From assembly GCA_937919685.1 (NCBI GenBank), contig CALFOM010000218.1:1-37017 (forward strand): a stretch of 37,017 nt of DNA. Direction: 5' to 3'. Each line of letters begins with the position of its first letter. Positions within the stretch are counted from its first letter, which is position 1. Shown here piece by piece: positions 1 to 9,374 of the stretch. A model generated the notes under the pieces. The model saw nothing but the letters and a program-made list of their open reading frames with translations, searched no databases and was not told where the DNA came from. This DNA is from an uncultured Phycisphaera sp. Its GTDB lineage: Bacteria; Planctomycetota; Phycisphaerae; Phycisphaerales; SM1A02. The position numbers and the translations under genes are program-made.

Positions 1-69
1 ACCCGCGTGGGACATCGCAGTCACGAGCATCGAGAGGGCGAGGGCGCACAGGTGATGTGGAGTTCGCAT
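1..69 (-). CDS. Partial exported protein (signal peptide only)
   Basis: Only the first 23 codons are in the window; the gene runs off the left edge. The visible residues form a signal peptide: MRTPHH, then a hydrophobic core rich in Leu, Ala and Val, ending in a small-residue stretch (MSHAG) that could hold the cleavage site. The ATG at 69 is supported by a TACGCT box at 81-76 followed by exactly six bases, the same spacing seen at seven other genes here, so the mRNA is probably leaderless. It is divergent from the copper-monooxygenase fusion at 200. Function cannot be told from this fragment. Confidence 0.55.
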   Translation of the reverse strand, partial: MRTPHHLCALALSMLVTAMSHAG

Positions 70-75
70 GACATG

Positions 76-81
76 AGCGTA
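76..81 (-). promoter_or_regulatory. -10 box of the left-edge gene (leaderless type)
   Basis: Minus-strand TACGCT, six bases before the ATG at 69. Transcription starting about seven bases downstream would begin at or next to the start codon. No convincing -35 box is seen. Confidence 0.45.
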
Positions 82-187
82 ACGATCGCATCGGAATCGA
101 GCGAGGCGTCGATCGGCCGGGACGGCTGATGAAAGTGATGCTGGCGTTCGAGTGCGGGCGATGCTTTGTCCCGCACGACGTTTCAGC

Positions 188-193
188 TACGAT
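188..193 (+). promoter_or_regulatory. -10 box of the copper-monooxygenase fusion gene
   Basis: TACGAT followed by six bases and the ATG at 200. A TTTGTC at 165-170 sits 17 bases upstream and could serve as a -35 element. This spacing supports 200 rather than 152 as the start and suggests a leaderless transcript. Confidence 0.5.
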
Positions 194-199
194 CAACAC

Positions 200-2218
200 A
201 TGCCCTGTTCCTCTGTTCAAGCCGTCGCCCTCGCGGTTCTCGCCTTCACCTCGCCGTGGGCCTGGTCGGCCACGAAGCCGGACGATCAGCCCGTACGGGT
301 GGGTCCGCAAGTCATCGAAGGCCGTGCGGTCGGCGTGGGGCGGCTCGCGGTCCTTCCGAAGGTCGGTCTCGTGGCTGGGGGCGAGCTGACGCTCCGTGTC
401 GAGGACCGCGCCACGGTGTTGGTGATGACCAGCACCACCTGTCCCTTGAGCCGGAAGTGGTTGCCGATTCTCTCAACGCTCGAGAAGGGCTGGCGACGCC
501 GAGGGGTTCGCGTGGTGCTCGTCGATGTGCAGGGGACGGATGCGGTGGACGAATTCGCCGCGTTCCTCGCGGCCGCAGACTTCCAGGGTGAAGCGGTGCA
601 TGATCCGGAACGGGTGGTGGCGAAAACGATCGGGGCGTCCACCACGACCGAAGCCTTCCTGCTCGACGACCGAGGCACCGTGCGGTACCGAGGTGCCGTC
701 GACGATCGAATCGGGCTGGGATACGTTCGAAACGAACCGAGATCGACGCCGCTCGTGGATGCGGTCGACGCCGTGCTGGCCGGCCGCTCGGCCGAACCGG
801 CGGCGACGACCTCGCCGGGATGCGAGCTCGGCCTCGAGGTGGGGCAGCCGAGGCTTGAACGGACGCCGACCTGGCACGGTTCGATCTCGCGTCTGTTCAA
901 CGTCCACTGCGTGGGCTGTCACCGGGCCGGCGGAATCGGACCCTTCCCGCTCGACGTCGAGGAGGAGGCTCGGGCGAACGCCGGCATGATCGCCCGCCAG
1001 GTCTCCGCCGGACTGATGCCACCCTGGTTCGCCGAATCCGTCGAGGGCCGAGGACACTCGCCCTGGTTGAACGACCGTTCGCTCACCTCCGAGGAACAGG
1101 AGGCGATCGTGACGTGGGCCCGGAACGGACGTCCGAGTGGGGAGCCGGGCCGTCATCCACGACGCGTCGCTGCCGAACGACCCCGTCTCGGTGCGGCCGC
1201 CGAGTGGACCATCGGAACGCCGGATCTGATCATTCCGATTCCGGAGGAGATCGCGATTCCGGCCGAGGGCTATTTGGACTACGTCAACATCGCCATCGAT
1301 CCGGGGTTCGAGGAGGACCGGTGGGTCGAGGCCTGGGAGTTGATCCCGACGGCCCTCGATGCGGTCCACCACGTCCTGGTCTTCATGAAGGAGCCCGGCC
1401 ACCGGCTCGATCAGGGGGGATACCTCGCGGCCTACGTTCCCGGCTACCGATCGATCGACTACGGCGATCCCCGAGTCGCTCGAGGACGGTCGATCGCCAA
1501 GCGCATCCCCGCCGGTTCGCAACTCGTCTTCCAGCTGCACTACACGCCGAACGGCCTGGCCACCAGTGATCGCACCCGTCTGGGGCTTCGTTTCGCTGAT
1601 CGTCCGCCCGAGATCGAGGTCGTGACCGCCAGTGCATCGAATCGTCGCTTCAAGATCCCCCCTGGCGCGCCGGCCCATCCCGTCGAGGCCGTCGTGACGC
1701 TACCCCGGGACGTCGAGATCCTGACCCTGATGCCGCACATGCATTTGCGCGGACGTTCGTTCCGATACGAACTCGAGTCGCCCGAAGGGGTCCGGTCGAC
1801 GATGCTCGACGTACCGCGGTACGACTTCAACTGGCAGTTGAACTACGTCTATCGGGAGCCGCTCGCCATCAAACGAGGTTCGAGGATCATCGCCTCCGCG
1901 ACCTTCGACAACTCCGAAGGCAATCCCGCCAATCCCGATCCGACCGACACGGTGAGGTGGGGCGACCAGACCTACGAGGAGATGATGATCGGCTATTTCG
2001 AATTCCTGTTGCCGACCGAAGCCGGGGCCTCAACGGCCGGAAATCTCTCGGCCGAAGGGATCTTCGCGCTTCTGGATCGGAACCGGGACGGGGTGCTCAG
2101 CCGTCGGGAATGCCCGGAGCGGTACCGGGGGTTCTTCACGCGGATCGACACCGATGGGAACGACCGGGTCATGCTCGAGGAGATGGAACGGGGGCTCCGG
2201 CGTCAACGAGGTGAGTGA
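200..2218 (+). CDS. Secreted redoxin-cytochrome c-copper monooxygenase-EF-hand fusion
   Basis: 672 residues, predicted exported. A signal peptide (residues 1-24, ending WAWSA) is followed by a thioredoxin/redoxin domain (about 40-210) with a CPLS site instead of CxxC. Next is a c-type heme site CVGCH (Cys237, Cys240, His241), then a domain like the copper type II ascorbate-dependent monooxygenases (PHM/DBH fold). All expected copper ligands of that fold are visible: the pair His390-His391, His447 in LHYT, His513 and His515 in MPHMH, and a late Met595/596. Two EF-hand-like loops begin at Asp626 and Asp650. By family knowledge the monooxygenase hydroxylates an organic substrate using O2 and single electrons from an outside donor. 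My inference is that the fused heme and redoxin domains supply or sense those electrons. The substrate is unknown. The start at 200 rests on the signal peptide and the TACGAT box; 152 is an alternative. Confidence 0.8.
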   Translation: MPCSSVQAVALAVLAFTSPWAWSATKPDDQPVRVGPQVIEGRAVGVGRLAVLPKVGLVAGGELTLRVEDRATVLVMTSTTCPLSRKWLPILSTLEKGWRRRGVRVVLVDVQGTDAVDEFAAFLAAADFQGEAVHDPERVVAKTIGASTTTEAFLLDDRGTVRYRGAVDDRIGLGYVRNEPRSTPLVDAVDAVLAGRSAEPAATTSPGCELGLEVGQPRLERTPTWHGSISRLFNVHCVGCHRAGGIGPFPLDVEEEARANAGMIARQVSAGLMPPWFAESVEGRGHSPWLNDRSLTSEEQEAIVTWARNGRPSGEPGRHPRRVAAERPRLGAAAEWTIGTPDLIIPIPEEIAIPAEGYLDYVNIAIDPGFEEDRWVEAWELIPTALDAVHHVLVFMKEPGHRLDQGGYLAAYVPGYRSIDYGDPRVARGRSIAKRIPAGSQLVFQLHYTPNGLATSDRTRLGLRFADRPPEIEVVTASASNRRFKIPPGAPAHPVEAVVTLPRDVEILTLMPHMHLRGRSFRYELESPEGVRSTMLDVPRYDFNWQLNYVYREPLAIKRGSRIIASATFDNSEGNPANPDPTDTVRWGDQTYEEMMIGYFEFLLPTEAGASTAGNLSAEGIFALLDRNRDGVLSRRECPERYRGFFTRIDTDGNDRVMLEEMERGLRRQRGE

Positions 2219-2283
2219 GTGGGAGGGCCGGGCATCCGGGCCGCCGCTAGTCTTCGGTCCTCAGGCCGAACCCACGGTGGTGA

Positions 2284-3126
2284 TCAGGCGCACGGGCCCC
2301 ATTCCACCAGAAGAAGTCCCAGATCCTGAGCATCGACGACACCATCATCGTTGAGGTCGGCGGCGCTTCCTGCAGCGCCCCAGAGGGCGAGCATGGCACC
2401 CATGTCCGCCGCGTCGACGAGACCATCGCCGTTCAAGTCGGCGGGGCAGGCAGTGCCCTGGTTGACGGTGATCGTGACGTTGTCGATCCGCAGGTCGAAG
2501 TCGGTGAGCCCGAAGACGAGTCCCGGCTGGCCGGTGGTGAAGACGATCGAGTCGGCGCCGGCCAGCACGTCCGCAAAGGTGCGGTCTGCCGGAAGTCCCG
2601 GTTCGAAGGTCCGGGGGTCCTCGGCGCCGGTGCCGCCCCAGCCTTCCGGGAGCTCGGCGGCAGCGGGATTCTCGACGTGTACCGACCACGTCGTCCACTC
2701 GCCCTCGCCAACCCAGGAGAAGAGGTACCAGACCGAGACCCAGGCGTATCCCGGCGGGGGATCGTCGTGGTCGCGGATCTCGACCAACCAGGGTCTGGTG
2801 ACGTCGGTTCCCGCGAACGAGATGGACTCGGCTTTCAGATCCACGGAAAGGGTGAAGTTTTCGAGCGTGGAGAAGTCGCGCACGAACTGAGGGTTCGACG
2901 AGTTTCGGAAGCCGACGAAGAAGTTGCTGAAGACCGTGTGCATGTTCCGGGCGGGATTGCCACCGGCTGGATCGATCGAGGTTGCGCCGCCCGGGCCGCT
3001 GGGGCCGGACCATCCCTCGCAGGTGGTTCCGGCGCAATCTTCGAAGTCGACGACGGTGGTGTCGCTGGCGGGGGCCGCGGCGGTGATGATGGCGAGCGAG
3101 ACGAAACCGATGGTCGAGCAACGCAT
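2284..3126 (-). CDS. Secreted protein with C-terminal dockerin-like repeats
   Basis: 280 residues. The start at 3126 gives a signal peptide (MRCSTIGFVSLAIITAAAPAS) and has a GGAGGAG ribosome site seven or so bases upstream; the open frame extends further but without support. The middle (about 25-215) looks like a beta-rich, laminin-G/jelly-roll-type domain. The C-terminus has two dockerin-like calcium loops, DLNGDGLVDAADMGAMLALW and DLNDDGVVDAQDLGLLLVEW, ending in Pro-Cys-Ala. This tail is common in exported proteins of Phycisphaerae; whether it binds a cohesin there is not established. It is convergent with the upstream fusion gene. No catalytic motif is recognised. Confidence 0.8.
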   Translation of the reverse strand: MRCSTIGFVSLAIITAAAPASDTTVVDFEDCAGTTCEGWSGPSGPGGATSIDPAGGNPARNMHTVFSNFFVGFRNSSNPQFVRDFSTLENFTLSVDLKAESISFAGTDVTRPWLVEIRDHDDPPPGYAWVSVWYLFSWVGEGEWTTWSVHVENPAAAELPEGWGGTGAEDPRTFEPGLPADRTFADVLAGADSIVFTTGQPGLVFGLTDFDLRIDNVTITVNQGTACPADLNGDGLVDAADMGAMLALWGAAGSAADLNDDGVVDAQDLGLLLVEWGPCA

Positions 3127-3383
3127 GGAAGACTCCTCCGCATCCACGGTAGCACGGGGCGGGGCCCGATCCAATCCTCGAGGCGGGGGGTATGTGAGGA
3201 ATCAGGACCTTTCCTCGCGCATCCACTCGAGGATCTCCGAACTCGGGCGGCGGTCGAACACGGTGGCCGGCATGGTGGGAGTCGCGGGCGTGCGATGAAG
3301 CCGATTCAGACCTAGAAGCTCGCCGATACCGGTCCGACGAACGCAAGCCCGCCCCGAACGACGGTGGTCGGCCGGGCCCGGAA

Positions 3384-3414
3384 AGCGAAAAGCCCCCGTG
3401 ATGCGGGGGCTTTC
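3384..3414 (-). terminator. Intrinsic terminator of the tRNA-Arg gene
   Basis: Ten-base-pair stem (3404-3413 pairing with 3389-3398, five-base loop). Read on the minus strand it ends in GGGGGC followed by TTTT. It lies about ten bases beyond the tRNA 3' end. Confidence 0.75.
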
Positions 3415-3423
3415 GGAGGGGAA

Positions 3424-3497
<74 letters not shown>

Positions 3498-3515
3498 TCG
3501 GTTTTTCGATCAGGG

Positions 3516-3521
3516 ATCATA
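3516..3521 (-). promoter_or_regulatory. -10 box of the tRNA-Arg gene
   Basis: Minus-strand TATGAT, 18 bases upstream of the tRNA 5' end, just beyond the nuoN stop codon. No clear -35 hexamer is visible. Confidence 0.5.
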
Positions 3522-3549
3522 ACGGAAACACCCGGCGGCGAACCCCGCG

Positions 3550-5178
3550 TCAGGCTTGGGGGAGCTCCGGCGTCTGGTCTTCCGGCCGGGCGTCCCCGGT
3601 ATTCAGCGTGGTCTCCACCGGTTCGAGCCAACTGTTTTTCGTGCTCGCTTCGGCCTTCTCCATCAACGTTCGAGCCCCGAACGGCAGGATCAGGATGCCA
3701 ATGCCGAACACCATCGCCGCGATTCGCGGCCAGGCGGACGGACCGGCTTCGACCCCTTCAGTTCGAGCATCCGGCTTGCGAATGACCGGAAGGCCGGCCA
3801 GGTGGAGGTAGTAGTACGCGCTCACCGCACTGGTCGCCATCATGATCACGACCAGTGGCGTCTCGCCCGCAGAAATGCCGGCGATCACGAGGTCCAGCTT
3901 GCCCCAGAACCCGAGCAGCGGTGGAAGTCCCAACATTGAGAACGCGCTCAAGGCCAGTACGAAGGCCATGCCGGGATGTCGCTTCCAGAGTCCGGAGAGA
4001 TCGTCCAACGTCTCGACCTCGCGGCCGTGCCGTTGCAGACCGCACAGGACGCCGAAGACCGCGACCGTCGCGACGCCGTAGGTCACGAGGTAGAAGAACA
4101 CCGCATCGATGCCTTCTGCGGTGCCCGCGATTACCCCAACCAGTAAGTAGCCGGAATGGGAGATCGAGGAATAGGCGAGCAGTCGTTTGATGGACGTCTG
4201 AAGCAGGGCGCCGATGTTTCCGAGGATCATCGTCAGGACCGCAATCACCCAGAGCGTTGCGTGGACCGGGCGGGGGAGGCCTTCGGTCGGCACCTTCACG
4301 CCGGCGTTGTCGATGATGTGGTGACCGCTCCATCCGAGTGCGGCACAAAGCATGATGATCGCGGTGAATCCCGCGACCTTCGGCATGAAGGAGATGAAGG
4401 CGGTGACCGGCGTTGGGGCGCCTTGGTATACGTCCGGAGCGTAGAAATGCATCGGGACCGCGGTAATCTTGAAGCACAGGCCAACGAACGCGAGAACCAT
4501 GCCGATCAGGCCGAAGAGGGGAATGCCGTCCGCTGCCGCCTGGTCTGCGAAGACTTCCTGCATCCCGGTGAGGGACAGCGTGCCCGACGCACCGTAGAGC
4601 AGGGCGAACCCGTAGAGGAAGGTTGCCGAACTCATGGCACCGAGGAAGAAGTACTTGATCGCCGCTTCCTGGTTGCGGCGGGTTCCCCGGCCCAGCGCGA
4701 CCATGACGTAGGTGGGAAGTGACGAGAGTTCGATCGCGAGGAACAACCAGATGAGGTCGTTCGCATTGGCGATCAGCATCGTGCCCGCGATCGAGAGCAG
4801 CAGGAACGCGTGGTATTCGCCACGAACCACTCGGAGCGGATCAAAACTGGTTCGCCCGTCCCGGACCGCTTCTTCGTATCGGCGGTCGACCATGCCGATG
4901 CCCAGCAGGACGAGACCGATGGCGATCACGCCCACCATCACCTTGAGATAGAGCCCGAGGTTGGGGAACAGCAGGTCGGCATCGGTAACGGTTTCCGAAC
5001 CGTCGTACACGTATTGCGTGGCCACGATCGCCGCGACCAAGAAACCGACGGTGGTCCAGGGGACGGCATTGCGGATCCGCCGATGCGTGGAGAGTCCGAG
5101 CACCGCGACGACGACCGCGCCGATGAACAGCAGGATCTCCGGGGTGATCAGGATCAGCTTGGAACTCATTTCAATCAT
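3550..5178 (-). CDS. nuoN: NADH-quinone oxidoreductase subunit N
   Basis: 542 residues, a multi-pass inner-membrane subunit of complex I. It is one of the three antiporter-like subunits that couple quinone reduction to proton pumping. Recognisable are the Proton_antipo_M core, with NQEAAIKYFFLGAMSSATFLYG, then APDVYQGAPTPVTAF, and IKRLLAYSSISHSGYL, which carries the conserved lysine/serine/histidine set. About fourteen hydrophobic segments are present, as expected. It is the last gene of nuoJKLMN and starts four bases after the nuoM stop; Met4 (5169) is an alternative start. The C-terminal 45 residues are hydrophilic and acidic. Confidence 0.95.
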   Translation of the reverse strand: MIEMSSKLILITPEILLFIGAVVVAVLGLSTHRRIRNAVPWTTVGFLVAAIVATQYVYDGSETVTDADLLFPNLGLYLKVMVGVIAIGLVLLGIGMVDRRYEEAVRDGRTSFDPLRVVRGEYHAFLLLSIAGTMLIANANDLIWLFLAIELSSLPTYVMVALGRGTRRNQEAAIKYFFLGAMSSATFLYGFALLYGASGTLSLTGMQEVFADQAAADGIPLFGLIGMVLAFVGLCFKITAVPMHFYAPDVYQGAPTPVTAFISFMPKVAGFTAIIMLCAALGWSGHHIIDNAGVKVPTEGLPRPVHATLWVIAVLTMILGNIGALLQTSIKRLLAYSSISHSGYLLVGVIAGTAEGIDAVFFYLVTYGVATVAVFGVLCGLQRHGREVETLDDLSGLWKRHPGMAFVLALSAFSMLGLPPLLGFWGKLDLVIAGISAGETPLVVIMMATSAVSAYYYLHLAGLPVIRKPDARTEGVEAGPSAWPRIAAMVFGIGILILPFGARTLMEKAEASTKNSWLEPVETTLNTGDARPEDQTPELPQA

Positions 5179-5182
5179 GGGT

Positions 5183-6802
5183 TCAGCGGCTCCCCTCGAG
5201 CGTGGTATCGGTCAGAAGGCTGACCTTCGCGGCCGCATCCAACTTTTCGAAGTGGATCTCGACAAGGGCCGGGTAGGGCTTGAGGACCGCTTCAGCCACC
5301 GGTTCGACCGCGTGGAGGATTGGCCAGGGCATGATGCCGAAGACCAAACAGACCAAGGCGATCGGCGCTACGGCGGCGATCTCTCGCAGGCTCAGGTCCT
5401 TGGGCAGTTCCTCAGACTCGTGATGGTCGGCAGGCTCTCGCAGCGGACCGAAGCACAGTTTTCCGGTCATGTAGAGGAGGTACATCGCGCCGAGGATCAT
5501 GCCGGTTGCGGCGATTGCCGCGAACCATGGTCCAAGGACACCGGGGTATCCCGTCTGGGCGCCCGGCACGGCGGTAAAGGTGCCGATCAGACAGAGGAAC
5601 TCGCTCACGAATCCATTGAGACCGGGAAGGCCGACACTTGCGAACACCAGCACGATGAAGAAGAACGACCAGACCGGCATCTTGAAGGCCAGTCCGCCAA
5701 CCTCACGAAGGTCCTTGGTGTGGTAACGCTCGTACATCATGCCGATGCAGAGGAACAAGCCGCCGGTCGCAAATCCATGGCTGAGCATGTAGAAGACCGA
5801 GCCCTGCAGTCCGAGGGGGTTCAACGCCAGCAGTCCCAGCACCGCGAAGCCCATGTGACTCACCGACGAATAGGCGATCAACTTCTTGACGTCAGTCTGT
5901 ACCCAGCAAATGAGCGCCGCGTAGACGATGCCGATGACCGCGAGTACCGCGATGGTTGGTCCCCAGGTCACGACGGCCTCGGGCACCATCGGAAGCACGA
6001 ACACATACAGGCCGTAAAGGCCGAGCTTGAGAATGACCGCAGCGAAGTTGACCGAACCCGCGGTCGGGGCCTGGTTGTGAGCAAGGGGTAGCCAAGTGTG
6101 CAGCGGGAAGAGCGGGACTTTGACCGCAAGGCCGGCCAGCAGGGCGAGCAAGATCCACCCTTGTTCGCCGGCGGAGAGGGTGGGCGCGAAGGTGGTCAGG
6201 TCGCTGATCGCGAAGGACCAGTTTCCGGTTTGCTCAGCGTGCTGCCAGGCGACGTAGGCGAGGCCCAGCAGCATGAACAACGAACCCACGAAGGTGTAGA
6301 TGAAGAACTTGAACGACGCTTCGCGTCGATCCGGACCGCCGTAGATCGCCAGCATGAAGAAGCCGGGGACCAGCGACGCCTCGAAGAACGTGTAGAAGCT
6401 GATGACGTCACGGGCGACGAAGACGCCCATCACACAGGTGGAGAGCACCAGAAGCCAGATGTAAAACTCGCGGCGTCGTTCCTTGATCGCGACCCAGGAT
6501 CCCAGCACGCAGCAAGGCATCAGGAAGACGTTCAGTAAGACCAGAAGCAGGGAAACGCTGTCGACGCCGAGCTCGATCGCGATACCGAGACCCGGAAGCA
6601 CCGGGAACGCGTTGTCCTCAGGAGCGGGCCAGTAGAGCCACTGCTCTGCTTGCCAATGCGGGAACTGCATCGCCAGCACCACGGCCCAGGCGAAGGTCAC
6701 CAAAGATCCGCCGAGCGCGATGGCTCGGGCGTTGCGTTCGCCGCCGAAGGCGACGCCGACGCAGGTGATCAAAGGAAGAAGAAGGAGGATCCAGAGTTGC
6801 AT
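5183..6802 (-). CDS. nuoM: NADH-quinone oxidoreductase subunit M
   Basis: 539 residues, second antiporter-like subunit of the complex I membrane arm. The conserved glutamate segment FEASLVPGFFMLAIYGG, the HTWLPLAHNQAPTAGS motif near residue 234, and VKKLIAYSSVSHMGF are all present, so the proton channel looks intact. Its ATG shares a base with the nuoL stop (TGATG), which suggests translational coupling. The length fits the family (about 500-540). Confidence 0.96.
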   Translation of the reverse strand: MQLWILLLLPLITCVGVAFGGERNARAIALGGSLVTFAWAVVLAMQFPHWQAEQWLYWPAPEDNAFPVLPGLGIAIELGVDSVSLLLVLLNVFLMPCCVLGSWVAIKERRREFYIWLLVLSTCVMGVFVARDVISFYTFFEASLVPGFFMLAIYGGPDRREASFKFFIYTFVGSLFMLLGLAYVAWQHAEQTGNWSFAISDLTTFAPTLSAGEQGWILLALLAGLAVKVPLFPLHTWLPLAHNQAPTAGSVNFAAVILKLGLYGLYVFVLPMVPEAVVTWGPTIAVLAVIGIVYAALICWVQTDVKKLIAYSSVSHMGFAVLGLLALNPLGLQGSVFYMLSHGFATGGLFLCIGMMYERYHTKDLREVGGLAFKMPVWSFFFIVLVFASVGLPGLNGFVSEFLCLIGTFTAVPGAQTGYPGVLGPWFAAIAATGMILGAMYLLYMTGKLCFGPLREPADHHESEELPKDLSLREIAAVAPIALVCLVFGIMPWPILHAVEPVAEAVLKPYPALVEIHFEKLDAAAKVSLLTDTTLEGSR

Positions 6803-9012
6803 CAGACGCTCCCTCGCATCCAGACCCAGACGATCCAGGCGATCACGAGTGCGAGACCGCCGGCCATCGAGGTGGCGTATCCCTGGAGTTTGCCGTTGTA
6901 GAGCGGCTGGAAGATCGATGCCGCGATCTTCGGCAAGCGAGCGGTTCCATTGACCGCGATGCCGTCGACGAAGACCCGATCGAACATGTAGAGGGCCTGA
7001 CTGGTGATCCAGAGCGGGAAGCGGATCGTCGCGATGTAGATCTCATCGACGTACCACTTGTGCTCCATGGCCCGCGGGAGCCAGGCGATCCAGCCGCGTG
7101 CGGTGAGCCAGTTGCGAAGATCGTCCGCGGACTTTCGGTTGGCACAGTGGAGCCACCAGGCGATGGTCAGTCCGACCAGGCCGAAGGTGCCACTGACGAA
7201 GTACATCGCGGTGTGCGGATCGAATCCGAAGAGCGTCGGATGTTCACCAGCAGGCATGAGTTGGAGCCCGGTGCCGGCGCTCGAGTGCATGATCGCGTTC
7301 TTGATCCACACCTGCGTGCCCCAGATGTCTCCGACGAAGTAGCCGACGGCGAGCCAGATCGCGCCGAGCGAGAGGATCGCCAAGACAAGATTGATTCGGA
7401 GGCCGGGGGCGTGCGGATGGAAGCCATGAGCATGATGATCATCATCATGGCCGTGGGCATCGTCGGGCTTGAAGTGGGTCGGTCCGGTGAAGATTCGGAA
7501 CCACACGCGGAAGGTGTAGTAGGCCGTGAGGCCCGCGGTGATGATGCCGATCCAGCCGAGGATCGGGAAGCCGGCGCCGTCGGTGATGAACGCCTGCGCG
7601 AGGATCTCGTCCTTTGAGAAGTAACCAGCGCTGCCGGGAACGCCCGAAAGCCAGAGGCTTCCGATCAGCATCGTCCAGCAGACCACGCCCCATCCAGGAA
7701 CCCGACGGATGCCGCCGAGCTTGCGAAGATCGAGCTGGCCGCCGAAGCCGTGCATGACGGCACCGCAGCAGAGGAAGAGCAGTGCCTTGAAGAAGGCATG
7801 GGTGAGGACGTGGTAGCAGGCGCCGAAACTCGTCGCGAGGCCGAGTCCCATGAACATGTAGCCGAGCTGCGAGACCGTCGAGTACGCCATGACCCGCTTG
7901 ATGTCGTACTGGGCCATCGCGATCGTCGCCGCGAGCAGGGCGGTCAGGCCACCGACCCACGCGACGGCTTCGAGGGCGTGTCCGCCACTGGCCTTATTCA
8001 TCAGGAAGAACGGCATGGTGCGGGCGATCAGGTAGATCCCGGCGGTCACCATGGTGGCGGCGTGAATCAGCGCGGAGACCGGCGTCGGTCCTTCCATCGC
8101 ATCGGGAAGCCAGACGTAGAGTGGAAACTGTGCGGACTTGCCGAAGGCGCCGAGCATCAGGCACCAGGGGATCAGCGTCGCGGCCCAGCCGTCGTACTGA
8201 CCGGCGCCAGAAGCACCGGACTGCAAGGCTGCAAAGAGCACGCCGAACTCAAGGCTGCCGTATTCGAGCCAGATCAGGTAGATGCCGAGGGCCAAGCCCA
8301 GGTCACCGATCCGGTTCATGATGAAGGCCTTTTTGGCCGCCGCGACTGCTGCGGGCTTCTTGTAGTAGTAGCCGATCAGCAGGTAGCTGGCGAGGCCCAC
8401 GCCTTCCCAGCCGAGGTAGAGCATGGCCAAGTTTTCGCCGAGGACCAACGCGGTCATGGCGAAGAGGAAGATGCTCACGCCGGCGAAGAACCGGCAATAC
8501 CCCGTGCCCTTGTCCTCTTCCATGTACTCGCTCGCGTAGAACGCGATCATCGTGCCGAGGAACGTGACGAAGAGGATCCAGTAGGCGCTCAAGCCGTCAA
8601 GATAGAGGGCGAAGTTCGCCCGAAGCCCGTGCCATTGGTCACCAGCACTCCCCGAGCCGCTCGACCAAGAGATGTCGATCCAGTCGAAGAGGTGGACGAC
8701 CACCGGTTTGGCGAAATCGAGCTTGGAGACGGTCATCGCCGCGATCACGAACGATCCGGCAAGGGCGGCGACGGTGGTCCAGGCGGGCAGCCGACTCTTG
8801 ACACCGAGTGCGGCGTAGATGCCGCAAAGAACGGCGCTGATCACCGGAAGCCAGATCATCCATGCCGCGAGCGCGAAGGACTGTTCGTCAACGACCGGTG
8901 CGATGGGCACCTGGAACCCGAAAGGTTCGCCGGCGGGAAGTCCGTGGGACGAGTCTCCGCCGCCGGCCATGGCGACGGTCGCGAGTGCGGTGTGCGCGAT
9001 GGCGCTCAGCAT
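6802..9012 (-). CDS. nuoL: NADH-quinone oxidoreductase subunit L
   Basis: 736 residues from the ATG at 9012, which overlaps the nuoK stop by seven bases; the frame stays open to 9213, but that part overlaps nuoK and is not membrane-like. NuoL is the distal antiporter-like subunit with the long lateral helix. Family motifs are seen: YLGWEGVGLASYLLIGYYY, LYVWLPDAMEGPTPVSALIH and VMAYSTVSQLGYMFMGLG. Odd features are a Gly/Ala-rich N-terminal extension of about 50 residues and a loop at about 515-537 very rich in histidine and aspartate (HGHDDDHHAHGFHPH). Confidence 0.95.
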   Translation of the reverse strand: MLSAIAHTALATVAMAGGGDSSHGLPAGEPFGFQVPIAPVVDEQSFALAAWMIWLPVISAVLCGIYAALGVKSRLPAWTTVAALAGSFVIAAMTVSKLDFAKPVVVHLFDWIDISWSSGSGSAGDQWHGLRANFALYLDGLSAYWILFVTFLGTMIAFYASEYMEEDKGTGYCRFFAGVSIFLFAMTALVLGENLAMLYLGWEGVGLASYLLIGYYYKKPAAVAAAKKAFIMNRIGDLGLALGIYLIWLEYGSLEFGVLFAALQSGASGAGQYDGWAATLIPWCLMLGAFGKSAQFPLYVWLPDAMEGPTPVSALIHAATMVTAGIYLIARTMPFFLMNKASGGHALEAVAWVGGLTALLAATIAMAQYDIKRVMAYSTVSQLGYMFMGLGLATSFGACYHVLTHAFFKALLFLCCGAVMHGFGGQLDLRKLGGIRRVPGWGVVCWTMLIGSLWLSGVPGSAGYFSKDEILAQAFITDGAGFPILGWIGIITAGLTAYYTFRVWFRIFTGPTHFKPDDAHGHDDDHHAHGFHPHAPGLRINLVLAILSLGAIWLAVGYFVGDIWGTQVWIKNAIMHSSAGTGLQLMPAGEHPTLFGFDPHTAMYFVSGTFGLVGLTIAWWLHCANRKSADDLRNWLTARGWIAWLPRAMEHKWYVDEIYIATIRFPLWITSQALYMFDRVFVDGIAVNGTARLPKIAASIFQPLYNGKLQGYATSMAGGLALVIAWIVWVWMRGSV

Positions 9013-9374
9013 TCCTTCAACTCCGACCAGGCTTCGGCGTCCAGCGTCGGCTTTCGGCGGTAGAGGAGCACCACGAGTCCGAGGGCGAGTGCCGCCTCGG
9101 CCGCGGCGACCGTGAGAATGAAGATCACGAAGACCTGGCCTTCGGGGTTCAAGTGCATGCGCCCGAAGGCGATCATCGCGATCGCGGAAGCTTGGAACAT
9201 CAGTTCGGTGCACAGGAACATGAGGATCATGTTCCTGCGGATGAGGAAGCCGACCATTCCGATGGCGAACATCACGGCACTGACCAGCAGCACGATCTGG
9301 ATGGTGCCGGTAGTGATCGGGACCATCGTGGATGCTTCACCAGCCTGGGTGAGCGAGACGGCGACGTCGTTCAT
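9006..9374 (-). CDS. nuoK: NADH-quinone oxidoreductase subunit K
   Basis: 122 residues with three transmembrane helices, somewhat longer than the usual 100 because of extra N- and C-terminal residues. Both membrane-embedded glutamates of the family are present, in CTELMFQASA and in VAAAEAALALG. They form part of the proton path linking the quinone site to the antiporter subunits. Its ATG overlaps the nuoJ stop (ATGA) and its own stop overlaps the nuoL start. Confidence 0.95.
   Translation of the reverse strand: MNDVAVSLTQAGEASTMVPITTGTIQIVLLVSAVMFAIGMVGFLIRRNMILMFLCTELMFQASAIAMIAFGRMHLNPEGQVFVIFILTVAAAEAALALGLVVLLYRRKPTLDAEAWSELKEC

Noticed and set aside
7750-9063. Open plus-strand frame opposite nuoL (437 codons), and similar frames opposite nuoN/nuoM (4961-6091) and lysA (13506-14819)
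   Set aside because: All lie antisense to well-conserved genes and encode hydrophilic, low-complexity products without motifs.
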